In this document: piece by piece, positions 25,015 through 34,644 of the stretch
Position numbering within the stretch: position 1 is the first letter of the stretch
Layout of the letters: the number at the start of each line of letters is the position of its first letter
Source of the DNA: Candidatus Latescibacterota bacterium
Lineage (GTDB): Bacteria > Latescibacterota > UBA2968 > GCA-2709665
Direction: 5' to 3'
DNA length: 64,000 bases
NCBI GenBank assembly: GCA_021295655.1
Contig: JAGWBX010000010.1
Span: 43,441-107,440, forward strand
Position numbers and translations under genes: made by a program
Notes under the pieces: model-generated
Database searches by the model: none
Told to the model about the DNA's origin: nothing
What the model saw: the letters and a program-made list of their open reading frames with translations, nothing else

Positions 25015-27207
25015 GTGGCGCTGCTGACGGCTGGATCCGAATCCCTCCCGGCCATCGAAGCCGAGTCAGCTTTCCCCGAATTACAGAACCTGCTCCGGTC
25101 TGCGATCGACGTCCGTCCGAACCAGAATCTACACCTTATTGCCAAAGCCTACCACTTTGCCGAACTGGCTCATCGCAACCAGCAACGCAAATCGGGCGAT
25201 CCCGCCATTTCTCATGCCGTGGCCGTATGCCGGATTCTGATCGACCTCGGCCTCGACTCCGCCACCATCGCCGCAGGCCTGTTGCACGACGTTGTCGACG
25301 AGACCCGGGTTCCGCTCTCTCAGATCGAATCCCATTTCGGACCTGAGATTGCCGGACTCGTGGATGGCGTTTCCAGAATCAAGGATTTTTCCTTCCAAAG
25401 CCCCGAGTCCGAACAGGCCGAAAATTTCCGCAAGATGCTGCTGTCGATGGCCCGTGACATCCGCGTGGTTCTCGTTAAACTGGCGGACCGCCTGCACAAT
25501 ATGCGCACCCTGAAATTCATGCGGCCTTCAAGCCAGGAACGCATGGTCTACGAGAGTCGCGATATCTACGCGCCCCTTGCCCACCGCCTTGGCATGTCCC
25601 GAATGCGGGCGGAACTTGAGGACCTCAGCCTCAAGTGGCTGGAACCGAAAGCGTACCGGTACATCCAGGAAAAGATCAACCTGACCCGCGAGGAGCGGGA
25701 GGCATGCATCGAAGCCGTCCGGAAACCGCTTGTGGAGGCGCTCACCAAAGCGGGGATTCAGGCCGAAATGACGGGCCGTTCGAAGAATTTCAGCAGCATC
25801 TACAAGAAGATGAACGTGCGTGAAAAAACGTTCGACGAGATCTACGATCTTCTAGCGCTTCGCATCCTGGTGGAAACCGTACCGGAATGCTACAATGTTC
25901 TGGGCCTCGTGCACACCATGTATCCGCCGGTCATCGCCCGCTTCAAAGACTTCATCGCCACGCCAAAGAGCAACATGTACCAGTCGCTTCACACCACGAT
26001 TGTCGGCCCGAACGGCATGATGCTGGAAGTGCAGATCCGTACGCGGGAAATGCATCAGACCGCAGAGGTCGGGATTGCGGCCCATTGGCTTTACAAGGAG
26101 GGCAAGCGCGGCCCGTCCGAAATGGACCGCCATATGGCCTGGTTGCGCAGCCTTCTGGAGTGGCAGCGTGAAACCAGCGATCCGCAGGAATTCATGGATG
26201 AACTGAAAGTGGATCTCTTTCCGAACGAGATCTACGTTTTCACGCCCAAGGGCGACCTCATCCAGCTACCGGAGGGCGCCACGCCGCTGGACTTTGCATT
26301 TGCGGTGCACACCGACGTCGGTCTGCGATGTACCGGCAGCCGCGTGGACGACCAGATGGTCCCCCTGTCCACCCCGCTGCAGACGGGCAGTACCGTCGAG
26401 GTGATGACTTCACCACACCAGAGACCCAATCGTGACTGGCTCGATTTTGTCAAGAGCGCGAAAGCCCGCAGCCGTATCAGGCGCTGGTTGCGCGAAGAAG
26501 CGTATTCCCAAAGCGTCCGGCTTGGCCAGGACATCCTGGACCGCGAACTCAAACGACGACGTAAGCGAACCGCCGAAGACAAGCTCGAGGCGGCAGCCGC
26601 ACACTTCAACCTCCGGGACATTGAACATCTCTACGCCAGCCTGGGCAACGGGACCGTTTCACTGGAACGGGTTGTGCATCAGATCTTTCCGGCGGCCCGC
26701 CCGGCCCCGAAACGGCAGCGTCCGGAACCCAGGAAAAGGGTTCGAAAAAACCCGATCGTCATTCACAGTCTGAATCACCTGATGATTCAGTTTGCCCGAT
26801 GCTGCCAGCCCATTTACGGTGACGTCGTTCTCGGCGTCGTTACGCGGGGAAAGGGCATCTCCGTTCACCGAAGGGACTGTCACAACATTTCAAATCTCCC
26901 CGGAGGCCGCGACCGCCTGGTTGACGTCGACTGGAATTCCGAAGAAGAGACGACATTCACGGTACAGATACGCGTCAGCGGCGTGGACCGTCCCCATCTC
27001 CTCCGGGACATCAGCCAGGCCATATCCGGGCTTGGCGTGCCCGTGATCGAGGGTATGCTGAACACCGACGGCGGCCACGTGGGTAACCGGTTCACCGTAG
27101 AGGTCAGAAACGTCGCACAGCTGAGCGACCTCCGGAAAAAGATCCTCTCCGTGCCGGGCGTCTCATCCGTTCAGCGCTTCAACGGAACATCTGACGACGT
27201 CCTGTAA
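25015..27207 (+). CDS. rel: Bifunctional (p)ppGpp synthetase/hydrolase (RelA/SpoT)
   Basis: 730 residues. The N-terminal HD hydrolase domain is intact (SHAVAVCRILIDLG, AAGLLHDVVDETRV, LVKLADRLHNMRTL), and the synthetase domain has RSKNFSSIYKKM and RFKDFIATPKSNMYQSLHTT. TGS (about 390-450), zinc-finger-like and C-terminal ACT domains follow, so this is the long ribosome-associated type that makes and degrades the stringent-response alarmone. I chose the GTG at 25015, which has GGAGG five bases upstream; an ATG 12 bases earlier (25003) has none. It is convergent with mutS. Confidence 0.95.
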   Translation: MALLTAGSESLPAIEAESAFPELQNLLRSAIDVRPNQNLHLIAKAYHFAELAHRNQQRKSGDPAISHAVAVCRILIDLGLDSATIAAGLLHDVVDETRVPLSQIESHFGPEIAGLVDGVSRIKDFSFQSPESEQAENFRKMLLSMARDIRVVLVKLADRLHNMRTLKFMRPSSQERMVYESRDIYAPLAHRLGMSRMRAELEDLSLKWLEPKAYRYIQEKINLTREEREACIEAVRKPLVEALTKAGIQAEMTGRSKNFSSIYKKMNVREKTFDEIYDLLALRILVETVPECYNVLGLVHTMYPPVIARFKDFIATPKSNMYQSLHTTIVGPNGMMLEVQIRTREMHQTAEVGIAAHWLYKEGKRGPSEMDRHMAWLRSLLEWQRETSDPQEFMDELKVDLFPNEIYVFTPKGDLIQLPEGATPLDFAFAVHTDVGLRCTGSRVDDQMVPLSTPLQTGSTVEVMTSPHQRPNRDWLDFVKSAKARSRIRRWLREEAYSQSVRLGQDILDRELKRRRKRTAEDKLEAAAAHFNLRDIEHLYASLGNGTVSLERVVHQIFPAARPAPKRQRPEPRKRVRKNPIVIHSLNHLMIQFARCCQPIYGDVVLGVVTRGKGISVHRRDCHNISNLPGGRDRLVDVDWNSEEETTFTVQIRVSGVDRPHLLRDISQAISGLGVPVIEGMLNTDGGHVGNRFTVEVRNVAQLSDLRKKILSVPGVSSVQRFNGTSDDVL

Positions 27208-27235
27208 AGGCCCGGCAAACGTGTCCGTACACTAA

Positions 27236-27288
27236 AGCCGGCGGTTTTCAGGAGGTTCATCCGTTTCCTGATGCGCGGGGCGCCGGCT
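27236..27288. repeat. Nested inverted repeat between convergent rel and mutS
   Basis: AGCCGGCG (27236-27243) pairs with CGCCGGCT (27281-27288). Inside, TCAGGA pairs with TCCTGA. There is no T-run, but the position between two convergent stops suggests a transcription barrier. Confidence 0.5.
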
Positions 27289-27289
27289 G

Positions 27290-29923
27290 TCACTTCCTGC
27301 CTTCAATCTCCTTTTTCCACCGATCCAGAGTAACCAGAGCCTCGAGCGGCGTGGTCTTGCCCAGATCCAGATTTCGCAACTCGTTCAGGACCGGGTCTTC
27401 GGGAGGCAGGTCGAACAGATTCATCTGTCCGATGGCGACGGCAGGCTCACGGACCACCGAGGCCTCCGTTTTCTTTTCCGCGGGAGTCAGGTCGTTTGCT
27501 TCCAGCCTGCACAACACTTCACGGGCCCTTGCAATCAGGTTGCGGGGCATTCCGGCAAGCCGCGCCACCTCAATGCCGTAACTGTGGTCGCATCCACCGG
27601 GCACCAGCCGGTGCAGAAACGTTACGTTGTCACCTTCCTTCCTGACTGCCACGCTGTAATTCTTCACCCTCGGCAGCGATTCCTCGAGTTCCGTCAATTC
27701 ATGATAGTGCGTGGCGAACAACGTGCGGGGTTGTATGGACGCCGTGTTGTGCAGATATTCCGTCATTGCCCAGGCAATGCTGAGCCCGTCGAAGGTACTG
27801 GTGCCGCGGCCGATTTCATCCAGAAGCACCAGGCTTCTGGGGCTGGCGTTGTTCAGAATGTTCGCGGCTTCGTTCATCTCCACAAGAAACGTGGACTCGC
27901 CCCTGGCCAGATTGTCAGACGCTCCAACACGTGTGAAAATCCGGTCCACCACACCAACGCGCGCGGCCCTCGCCGGAACGAAACTGCCCAGTTGCGCCAG
28001 CAAAACGATCAGACCGATCTGCCTCAATATTGTGGATTTTCCGGCCATATTCGGACCGGTAATGATCAGCACCTGTTCGTGTTCGCCATCCACGAAGAAA
28101 TCGTTGGGCACAAACCTGCCCGCCGGCAGCAACCCTTCAACAACGGGATGACGACCCTCCCGAATATCGATACCCGTCGATTCATCCACTTCCGGACGGA
28201 CGTAGTCGTTAACCGCAGCCACCTCTGCAAGACAGGCCAGCACGTCCACCACGGCCACGGTGCGCGCCGTGCGTTGCACTTCGTTAACCCAGGCCTCAAC
28301 TTCGCCCCTGAGTTGCTGAAACAGCTCTTTCTCGAGTTCTTTCGCCCGTTCGTCGGCCCCGAGGATCTTTGCTTCCCACTCTTTCAGCGCCGGAGTAATG
28401 AAGCGCTCCGCGTTGACCAGGGTCTGTTTGCGGAGATAGTCGTCCGGAGCCCTGTCCATATTGGCCTTCGTGATTTCGATATAGTACCCGAACGCCTTGT
28501 TGTATCCGACCTTCAGCGACGGAATGCCGGTACGCTCCCTCTCTTTCGCCTGGAGTTCAGCCACCCACCGGCGTCCACCGGAGGCCGCGTCGCGAAGTTC
28601 GTCGAGTTCCGCGTTATTGCCCTCCCTGATGATGCCCCCGTCACTCAACTGGAACGGCGGCTCGTCCACGACCGTACGGTCGATCAGCTGGACCAGTTCG
28701 CCTGAATCCGGCAACCCGTCACACCTCGCTTTCACCAGCAGTTCCGCAGCCGCCTCATCCAGCGTGTCCCGCAAACCGGGTATGGACTGAAGCGATGTCT
28801 TGAGCGACACGAGGTCCCTGGGGCTGCAGCGTCCGCAGCAGATGCGAGACATCAACCGCTCGAGGTCCCCGACATGCTTGAGGGCGGCACGGACCGACTC
28901 ACGCCGCAACGGATGACGTACGAGGTCTTCCACGGCATCCTGCCTCGATTCGATTCTCGATACATTCAGCAGCGGTTGAGAAAGCCATGCCCGCAGCGTC
29001 CGCGCTCCCATGGCGGTGCAGGTGCGGTCCAGCAGGGACAGCAGCGTCCCTTCCCGCCGGCCTTCCTGTATTGATGATATCAGCTCCAGGTTCCGCTGGG
29101 TTACCAGGTCGAGGCCCATGTACGCGCTGTCGGACTCTCGTGACAGACGCGTGACGTGCGAGACCGCGCCTTTCTGGTTCTGCTTCAGGTACGCCAGCAC
29201 CGCGCCGGCCGCGCTGACGCCTACAGTCAGGAGGTCGCAGCCGAAGCCCTTTAACGAATTGACCCGGAAATGTTCCAGCAGCAAATCGTGCGCATACGCA
29301 AATCCGAAATGCCAGTCTTCCGCACGTACGAGGAGCGTGCCCGGCATGCGTCGCGCCATTTCATCCTCATTGGCGTCAGCCCATGACTCGGGAGCAAGTA
29401 CTTCGGCAGGGCTGATTCGCTCCAGCACTTCCCACAGATCGTCCACGTCCCTTTCCATGGTGCGAAAATCACCAGTGGACAGATCCGTTACCGCGGCGCC
29501 CAGCCGGTTCGACTCCACCCAGAGACCCATCAGATAGTTGTTCCGGTTCTGATCGAGCAGGTTGTCCGAGAGGGCGGTACCCGGCGACACCACCTGAACG
29601 ACCTCCCGCCGCACGACCGCCTTGCCTTTCTGCGGCGCCTCCATCTGTTCGCAGATGGCGACCTTGCGACCCGCCTTGATCAACCTCGCGAGGTAGGTAT
29701 CGAGCGCGTGATGAGGCACGCCCGCCATCGGCACGCTTTCGCCCCCCCGGCCGTTGTTTCGGGACGTCAATGCCAGCCCGAGAAGGCCGGAGACCTCTTT
29801 GGCATCGTCGTAAAACGTCTCATAAAAGTCACCCATTCTGAATAGCAGTACGGCATCGCTGTGTTCGTCCTTGAAACGCAGGTACTGTTCCATTGCGGGC
29901 GTGACGTCTCTTGGCCGTGCCAT
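27290..29923 (-). CDS. mutS: DNA mismatch repair protein MutS
   Basis: 877 residues, normal length. The N-terminal mismatch-recognition motif is LLFRMGDFYETFYDDA (Phe-x-Glu wedge). The C-terminal ATPase has Walker A in ITGPNMAGKSTILRQIGL, Walker B in SLVLLDEIGRGTSTFDG, and FATHYHELTEL. It binds mismatched or looped DNA and recruits MutL; no mutL is in the window. Its ATG begins one base after the stop of the TPR-SPOR gene, indicating co-transcription. Confidence 0.97.
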   Translation of the reverse strand: MARPRDVTPAMEQYLRFKDEHSDAVLLFRMGDFYETFYDDAKEVSGLLGLALTSRNNGRGGESVPMAGVPHHALDTYLARLIKAGRKVAICEQMEAPQKGKAVVRREVVQVVSPGTALSDNLLDQNRNNYLMGLWVESNRLGAAVTDLSTGDFRTMERDVDDLWEVLERISPAEVLAPESWADANEDEMARRMPGTLLVRAEDWHFGFAYAHDLLLEHFRVNSLKGFGCDLLTVGVSAAGAVLAYLKQNQKGAVSHVTRLSRESDSAYMGLDLVTQRNLELISSIQEGRREGTLLSLLDRTCTAMGARTLRAWLSQPLLNVSRIESRQDAVEDLVRHPLRRESVRAALKHVGDLERLMSRICCGRCSPRDLVSLKTSLQSIPGLRDTLDEAAAELLVKARCDGLPDSGELVQLIDRTVVDEPPFQLSDGGIIREGNNAELDELRDAASGGRRWVAELQAKERERTGIPSLKVGYNKAFGYYIEITKANMDRAPDDYLRKQTLVNAERFITPALKEWEAKILGADERAKELEKELFQQLRGEVEAWVNEVQRTARTVAVVDVLACLAEVAAVNDYVRPEVDESTGIDIREGRHPVVEGLLPAGRFVPNDFFVDGEHEQVLIITGPNMAGKSTILRQIGLIVLLAQLGSFVPARAARVGVVDRIFTRVGASDNLARGESTFLVEMNEAANILNNASPRSLVLLDEIGRGTSTFDGLSIAWAMTEYLHNTASIQPRTLFATHYHELTELEESLPRVKNYSVAVRKEGDNVTFLHRLVPGGCDHSYGIEVARLAGMPRNLIARAREVLCRLEANDLTPAEKKTEASVVREPAVAIGQMNLFDLPPEDPVLNELRNLDLGKTTPLEALVTLDRWKKEIEGRK

Positions 29924-29924
29924 T

Positions 29925-30839
29925 TCACATTCCCTGGTCTCGTTCGACGATTACACAATGGGCCACCCCGGCCTCCTTCTCCACGCGGGGCTTCTGATTC
30001 TCGGCGGAGGTACGGTCGGGAAACGGCCCGACCAGCAGGACCCGCAAACCGGTAACCCTCGCTGCCTCTTCCCGAACCGGAAATCCGGCCCGGACCAACC
30101 GGCCGGAAGTACGCCGCAGATTCTCTTCGACCCCGAATACACCCACGCGCAACCAGACGCTCCCCGCCGAATCCCTGCCTTTCAGGAGTTCATTGAGTAC
30201 CGCCAGCCGCGCCGTGGCCGCCGGTGGGGGGCTTTCTGCCCCCAGTGCGCCGGCTTCGCGCTGCGCCTCCCTGATTCGCCTGGCCGTCAGGAATGCCTCT
30301 ATCCGGCCGAGACGGGCGTGGGGCGCGATTCCTGAACGAGGGGTGGCGTCGAGTATGGATTGAAAGACGGCGAGCGCCGAGTCCGGCCGCTGGGTTGTCA
30401 CGTAAATACACCCCAACCGGTACCGCGCAAGAGGCGCCAGGGGACTGCTTCCGTATTCGTTCAGCAACCGTCTGTAACGGTCCGCCGCACGAAAAATCCG
30501 CCCGGAGGGCCCGGCATAGTCCGCTTCCGCCAACTCAAACAACGCGTCGTCCGCGAGTTCGTGCCCGGGGTGGGACTTCAGGAGACGATTGAAAAATTCC
30601 CTTGATTTCGCCCCCTCCGGGGTCAGACGGCCCAGATGATACAGCGCCACCGGATTATCGGGATCGGCATTCAACGCACGAGTGAAAGCCCCCTTCGCCA
30701 GGTCGAACTGCCCGTCCCGGAACAGCGTGACCGGATCTGCGGTTTCGGAATACAGGGGAATCACCGGCAAACCCAGAAAAATGAGAAAGCCAATGCGCCG
30801 GATACGGATCAACGTCAACGTGAGCCTGTGGGTACACAT
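29925..30839 (-). CDS. TPR-SPOR envelope protein
   Basis: 304 residues. An N-terminal hydrophobic segment (IGFLIFLGLPVIPLYS) is a signal peptide or anchor. TPR-type helices follow (DNPVALYHLGRL, ADRYRRLLNEYGSSPLAPLA), and the last 75 residues form a SPOR domain (WLRVGVFGVEENLRR, VLLVGPFPDRTSAENQ), which binds denuded peptidoglycan at division sites. A possible promoter (TTGCCG, 17 bases, TATATC at 30848-30843) ends just before the ATG at 30839, so the leader would be very short. A longer open frame upstream lacks homology. The 247 bases between this gene and mtaB hold nothing else. Confidence 0.75.
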   Translation of the reverse strand: MCTHRLTLTLIRIRRIGFLIFLGLPVIPLYSETADPVTLFRDGQFDLAKGAFTRALNADPDNPVALYHLGRLTPEGAKSREFFNRLLKSHPGHELADDALFELAEADYAGPSGRIFRAADRYRRLLNEYGSSPLAPLARYRLGCIYVTTQRPDSALAVFQSILDATPRSGIAPHARLGRIEAFLTARRIREAQREAGALGAESPPPAATARLAVLNELLKGRDSAGSVWLRVGVFGVEENLRRTSGRLVRAGFPVREEAARVTGLRVLLVGPFPDRTSAENQKPRVEKEAGVAHCVIVERDQGM

Positions 30840-31086
30840 ACGGATATAATACGAATGCCGGTGCCCGGCAACGGCCTGGATGGGATGCACGTCGGGCGTT
30901 GAGACGGCGCCGGCCGATGTTGATTCCACGACGAGCGTTCGGACGCGGATCGATCGTTCACCCGCCCGGGGGCGGTTCAGGCCGGGAGGCCAGTTGCCGG
31001 CGTCACGCGGTCAGGTTTGGACGAATATACTCAGAGAATCGGAATCGCACCAGGCACATCGGCGCGGGCGGCCTGCGCGCCCCTGA

Positions 31087-32430
31087 TCAGGACAGCGCCT
31101 CGTGCCGGCGAATCCCGGGATTGCCGTCCGCCAGTTCGCCGGTGACCCGATCGGGTTGCACGTCAGTCAGCCGCACGGACACGATAGAATTCTTCGCGCT
31201 TTCGGGCCCCGGGGCGAACACGCGAATGTAGTTGTCGGTAACGCCCTGCAGGTATCCCGTGCCCGGCTCGCGTCTGTCTTCGAAGAGTACGTTCATGGTC
31301 CGCCCCGTGAAACGGCGGTTGAAGGCTTCTGTTTTCCGCGCACCAAGACGCCTCAGCAGCGCGCCTCGCCGCTTCTTGACGGCGGCATCCACCTCACCGC
31401 CCATTCTCGCAGCAAACGTGCCGGCGCGCGGTGAAAAGGGAAATACATGCAGGAACGCCAGGGGGCCTCTTTCAATCAGATCGAACGTATTGGCAAACGC
31501 CTCATCGGTCTCACCCGGAAAACCCACCATCACATCCGCGCCCAGGCCGATTTCGGGCATCCTCTCCGCCAGCGTCTCGATCAGCGCGAGGTAACGCGCA
31601 CGCGTATACGGCCTGCGCATAGATGTCAGAATTCCATCGTCACCGCTCTGGAGCGGGATATGCAGATGCCTGCAGAACCTGGATGACGACGAGAAGAAAT
31701 CGACCATTGCATCGCTGATGTACGACGCTTCGATCGAACTCACCCGAAACCGCCGCAAGCCCTCGATCCGCTCGATTGACTCGAACAGATCAAGGAGTCC
31801 ATGTCCGTCCAGATCCGCACCGTAGTCTCCAATGTGCACGCCTGCAAGGACGACTTCCTGATAACCGGCGTCGACCAGCCTCCGCACCTGGTCGAGACAG
31901 CTCTGCAGACTGCGGCTGCGGCTCCGACCCCTCGCAAACGGAATGATACAGAATGAACAGAACTCGTTGCAGCCCTCCTGGATCTTCACGAACGCGCGCG
32001 CCCTTCCGCCGAAATTGAAGATATCCATTTCCTGAAATTCAACGGTCCTGCGCCGGGTCACGAAACTTCGGCCGATGGAACAGGTATCGTTGATCAGATC
32101 GAGCAGTCGGGTCTTCTCAGCCGTACCCACAACGAGATCGACTTCAGGCATCTCGACCAGCACATCGGGGTCGGTTTGCGCGTAACAGCCCATGGCCACG
32201 ACCGTGCCTTCGGGCGATATCCGATGCGCCCGGCGCAACATCTGCCTGGACTGGGCGGCGCCCTGTCCCGTCACCGTACAGGTATTCACAACCGTAACGT
32301 CAGCCTGGCGTCCGAACCCGACCTCCCGGTACCCCTCGCGTCTGAATTGCTCGCGATACCATTCGGTATCGTAGGTATTCAACTTGCAGCCGAGTGTATA
32401 AAACGATACGGTTTTGGCGTTTCCGTTCAT
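31087..32430 (-). CDS. mtaB: tRNA (t6A37)-methylthiotransferase MtaB
   Basis: 447-residue radical SAM enzyme that converts t6A37 to ms2t6A37 in tRNAs. The N-terminal UPF0004 domain has its three cluster cysteines (TLGCKLN, VNTCTVTG, MGCYAQTDP). The radical SAM motif is CNEFCSFC in VKIQEGCNEFCSFCIIPFAR, and a TRAM domain lies at the C-terminus. The TLGCKLNTYDTE signature is that of MtaB rather than MiaB. AAGGA precedes the ATG at 32430; 25 extra upstream codons are non-homologous. It is separated from rpsA by a terminator. Confidence 0.93.
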   Translation of the reverse strand: MNGNAKTVSFYTLGCKLNTYDTEWYREQFRREGYREVGFGRQADVTVVNTCTVTGQGAAQSRQMLRRAHRISPEGTVVAMGCYAQTDPDVLVEMPEVDLVVGTAEKTRLLDLINDTCSIGRSFVTRRRTVEFQEMDIFNFGGRARAFVKIQEGCNEFCSFCIIPFARGRSRSRSLQSCLDQVRRLVDAGYQEVVLAGVHIGDYGADLDGHGLLDLFESIERIEGLRRFRVSSIEASYISDAMVDFFSSSSRFCRHLHIPLQSGDDGILTSMRRPYTRARYLALIETLAERMPEIGLGADVMVGFPGETDEAFANTFDLIERGPLAFLHVFPFSPRAGTFAARMGGEVDAAVKKRRGALLRRLGARKTEAFNRRFTGRTMNVLFEDRREPGTGYLQGVTDNYIRVFAPGPESAKNSIVSVRLTDVQPDRVTGELADGNPGIRRHEALS

Positions 32431-32491
32431 CCGACCAATTCCTTGTATTCGCTGCGCTGCATGTGCGGAATCTATAGCGTCCATACAACAA

Positions 32492-32517
32492 AGAGTTGAG
32501 GACAACTCCCCAACTCT
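32492..32517 (-). terminator. Terminator after rpsA
   Basis: An 11-bp stem, AGAGTTGAGGA (32492-32502) against TCCCCAACTCT (32507-32517), with one G-T pair and a four-base loop. On the minus strand it is followed by TTTGTTGT. It sits between the rpsA stop and mtaB. Confidence 0.7.
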
Positions 32518-32549
32518 CTGTCTCGAGCAAATCCGCTGTCCCTGGATCC

Positions 32550-34547
32550 TTAGGCTTCCGGCTTCGGCGCAGCCTCCGTCTCGTCGTCAGTACCGGATGG
32601 TTCCGCGGCAGGTGGCGCGTCTTCGCCTGGAACGTCGCCGGCCGACCCGGTCTCTGCCCCTTCGGCGGACGATTCGGTACTGGCCTCGGGTTGCGCATCC
32701 GACTCCGCATTCCCGGGCGATTCGGCATCCTCCCCTTCGACTTGCGCTTCAGCGCCGGCCTGGGAATCCGATTCAGAATCTGCATCCCCGGTGCTCGCCT
32801 CAGTACCGGCCGCGTCACCCACCACGTCGCCGACCGTGACCGGCTTTGGCTGGTGACTCTCAATATAGGCATCGATCTCAGCCTGTTCGGCGTCTCTCAG
32901 ATATTCCTTCACGCTCAATACGATCTTGCGCTGTTCTTCATCGAATTCGACGACCTTGAGGGGCAACTCGTCATGTTCCGAAAAGTGGGTCTGTGGGGTC
33001 TGTAGATCAGACAGCCCCAGCTGCGATACCGGAATGAAACCCTCGACGTCGCCTTCCAGGTCGACCACGACTCCGCGTTCCAGAAGCCGGGATATCCTCC
33101 CATCCGTCGTCTTGCCCACGGCGTACTGGACGGCCAGTTCAGGCCAGGGGTTTTCTATGGTTTGCTTGTGTCCCAGGGAAATGCGGCGACGTTTTTTGTC
33201 TATATTGAGTACAACCACGTCGACCTGTTCGCCCTTCTTGACGACGTCGCTGGGATGGCGCACCCGCCGTGTCCAGGATATATCGGATATGTGGACCAGT
33301 CCATCGATTCCCTCTTCGATTTCCACAAACGCTCCGAAATTGACCAGGTTGCGCACCAGGCCCGTAAGACGCGTACCCACGGGATATTTCTCGTCCAGCG
33401 AAAGCCATGGATCGTCCGTGGTCTGCTTCATGCCAAGCGAGATCTTCTGGCCCTCTTTGTCCACGTTCAGAATGACAACCTTCAGCTGGTCGCCAATTGA
33501 GACAAGCTTGGACGGATGGCGGATATGCTGTGTCCAGGACATCTCGGAAATGTGAACGAGACCCTCCACCCCCTGTTCCAATTCCACGAAAGCTCCGTAA
33601 TCCGTGATGCTGACCACTTTGCCATCCACGCGGTCTCCGACGGGAAACTTGTCCTCTATATTCTCCCAGGGATGGGGCGTCAGCTGTTTCATGCCCAGAG
33701 AGATCCGCTCGCGCTCCTCGTCGTAGTTGAGCACCTTGACCTGAACGTTGTCGCCAATGGACAACACCTCCGACGGATGTCCGATGCGGCCCCAGGAGAT
33801 ATCGGTGATGTGCAACAGACCGTCCAGACCACCCAGGTCGATAAATGCGCCAAAATCCGTGATATTCTTCACCGCTCCTTCGCGCACCTGGCCGACTTCC
33901 AGTGTCTGAAGAATCTGTTTGCGCAAACGCTCCCTCTCGGCTTCCAGCACGACCCGTCTGGAAACGACGATATTGCGCCGGTTCTTGTTGAGTTTGATAA
34001 TCCGAAAGGGGAAAACCTCGCCAATGAACTGATCGAAATTTTTGACCTGCTTGATGTCGATCTGAGAACCCGGCAGGAAAGCGTCCACTCCGAACAGATC
34101 CACCACAATTCCGCCCTTGATGCGGCGCACCAGCCGGCCCTCGACAATCTGATCGCTGTCGTAGGCATCCTTTATGCGGTCCCACACCCGCATAAAATCA
34201 GCTTTCTGTTTGGACAGCACAATCTGCCCTTCCTGATCTTCCACGTCTTCGAGGTAGACCTCTATTTCCTGCCCTACCTCGACTTCTGAAGCATCGGCAA
34301 ACTCGGAAAGTGGAATGGCGCCTTCGGATTTGAACCCGATGTCGACCACAACCGAATTCTCCGCGACGGCCAGAACGGTTCCGGAGACGATTTCACCTTC
34401 GATGATATTGCTCATCGTGTCTTCATACAAACTCATCATCGAGGCGAATTCCTCTTCCGAGTATTCGCGCTCGTCCAGAGCCTCCAGGGCCTCCGCGCTG
34501 GACGGCTGAGAGACGGACTGGCTTGCGGTGTTGATTTCTTCCGACAT
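32550..34547 (-). CDS. rpsA: 30S ribosomal protein S1, six S1 domains and long acidic tail
   Basis: 665 residues. Six S1 RNA-binding domains occur in order, the third to fifth most alike (ITDFGAFIDLGGLDGLLHIT, ITDYGAFVELEQGVEGLVHI, LVNFGAFVEIEEGIDGLVHI). S1 binds mRNA and helps the ribosome start on structured messages. After about residue 565 comes a tail of roughly 100 residues rich in Glu, Asp, Ala, Ser, Gly and Pro, which is unusual in length. AAGGAGG is ten bases before the ATG at 34547. The gene has a terminator on either side, so it is probably a separate unit within the cluster. Confidence 0.95.
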   Translation of the reverse strand: MSEEINTASQSVSQPSSAEALEALDEREYSEEEFASMMSLYEDTMSNIIEGEIVSGTVLAVAENSVVVDIGFKSEGAIPLSEFADASEVEVGQEIEVYLEDVEDQEGQIVLSKQKADFMRVWDRIKDAYDSDQIVEGRLVRRIKGGIVVDLFGVDAFLPGSQIDIKQVKNFDQFIGEVFPFRIIKLNKNRRNIVVSRRVVLEAERERLRKQILQTLEVGQVREGAVKNITDFGAFIDLGGLDGLLHITDISWGRIGHPSEVLSIGDNVQVKVLNYDEERERISLGMKQLTPHPWENIEDKFPVGDRVDGKVVSITDYGAFVELEQGVEGLVHISEMSWTQHIRHPSKLVSIGDQLKVVILNVDKEGQKISLGMKQTTDDPWLSLDEKYPVGTRLTGLVRNLVNFGAFVEIEEGIDGLVHISDISWTRRVRHPSDVVKKGEQVDVVVLNIDKKRRRISLGHKQTIENPWPELAVQYAVGKTTDGRISRLLERGVVVDLEGDVEGFIPVSQLGLSDLQTPQTHFSEHDELPLKVVEFDEEQRKIVLSVKEYLRDAEQAEIDAYIESHQPKPVTVGDVVGDAAGTEASTGDADSESDSQAGAEAQVEGEDAESPGNAESDAQPEASTESSAEGAETGSAGDVPGEDAPPAAEPSGTDDETEAAPKPEA

Positions 34548-34613
34548 GAAACTGCAACCTCCTTGGCCGTTCCGCGTGGGGCTGTTGCCCCGGATCGGCG
34601 CAAAATTACCGGG

Positions 34614-34636
34614 AAAAAACGGAGACCGGATCTCCG
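34614..34636 (-). terminator. Terminator between plsC and rpsA
   Basis: On the minus strand CGGAGA (34636-34631), a five-base loop and TCTCCG (34625-34620) are followed by six Ts (34619-34614). It lies eight bases after the plsC stop. A second small hairpin, GGGGC-tgtt-GCCCC at 34578-34591, lies in the rpsA leader. Confidence 0.82.
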
Positions 34637-34644
34637 CAGGGACC

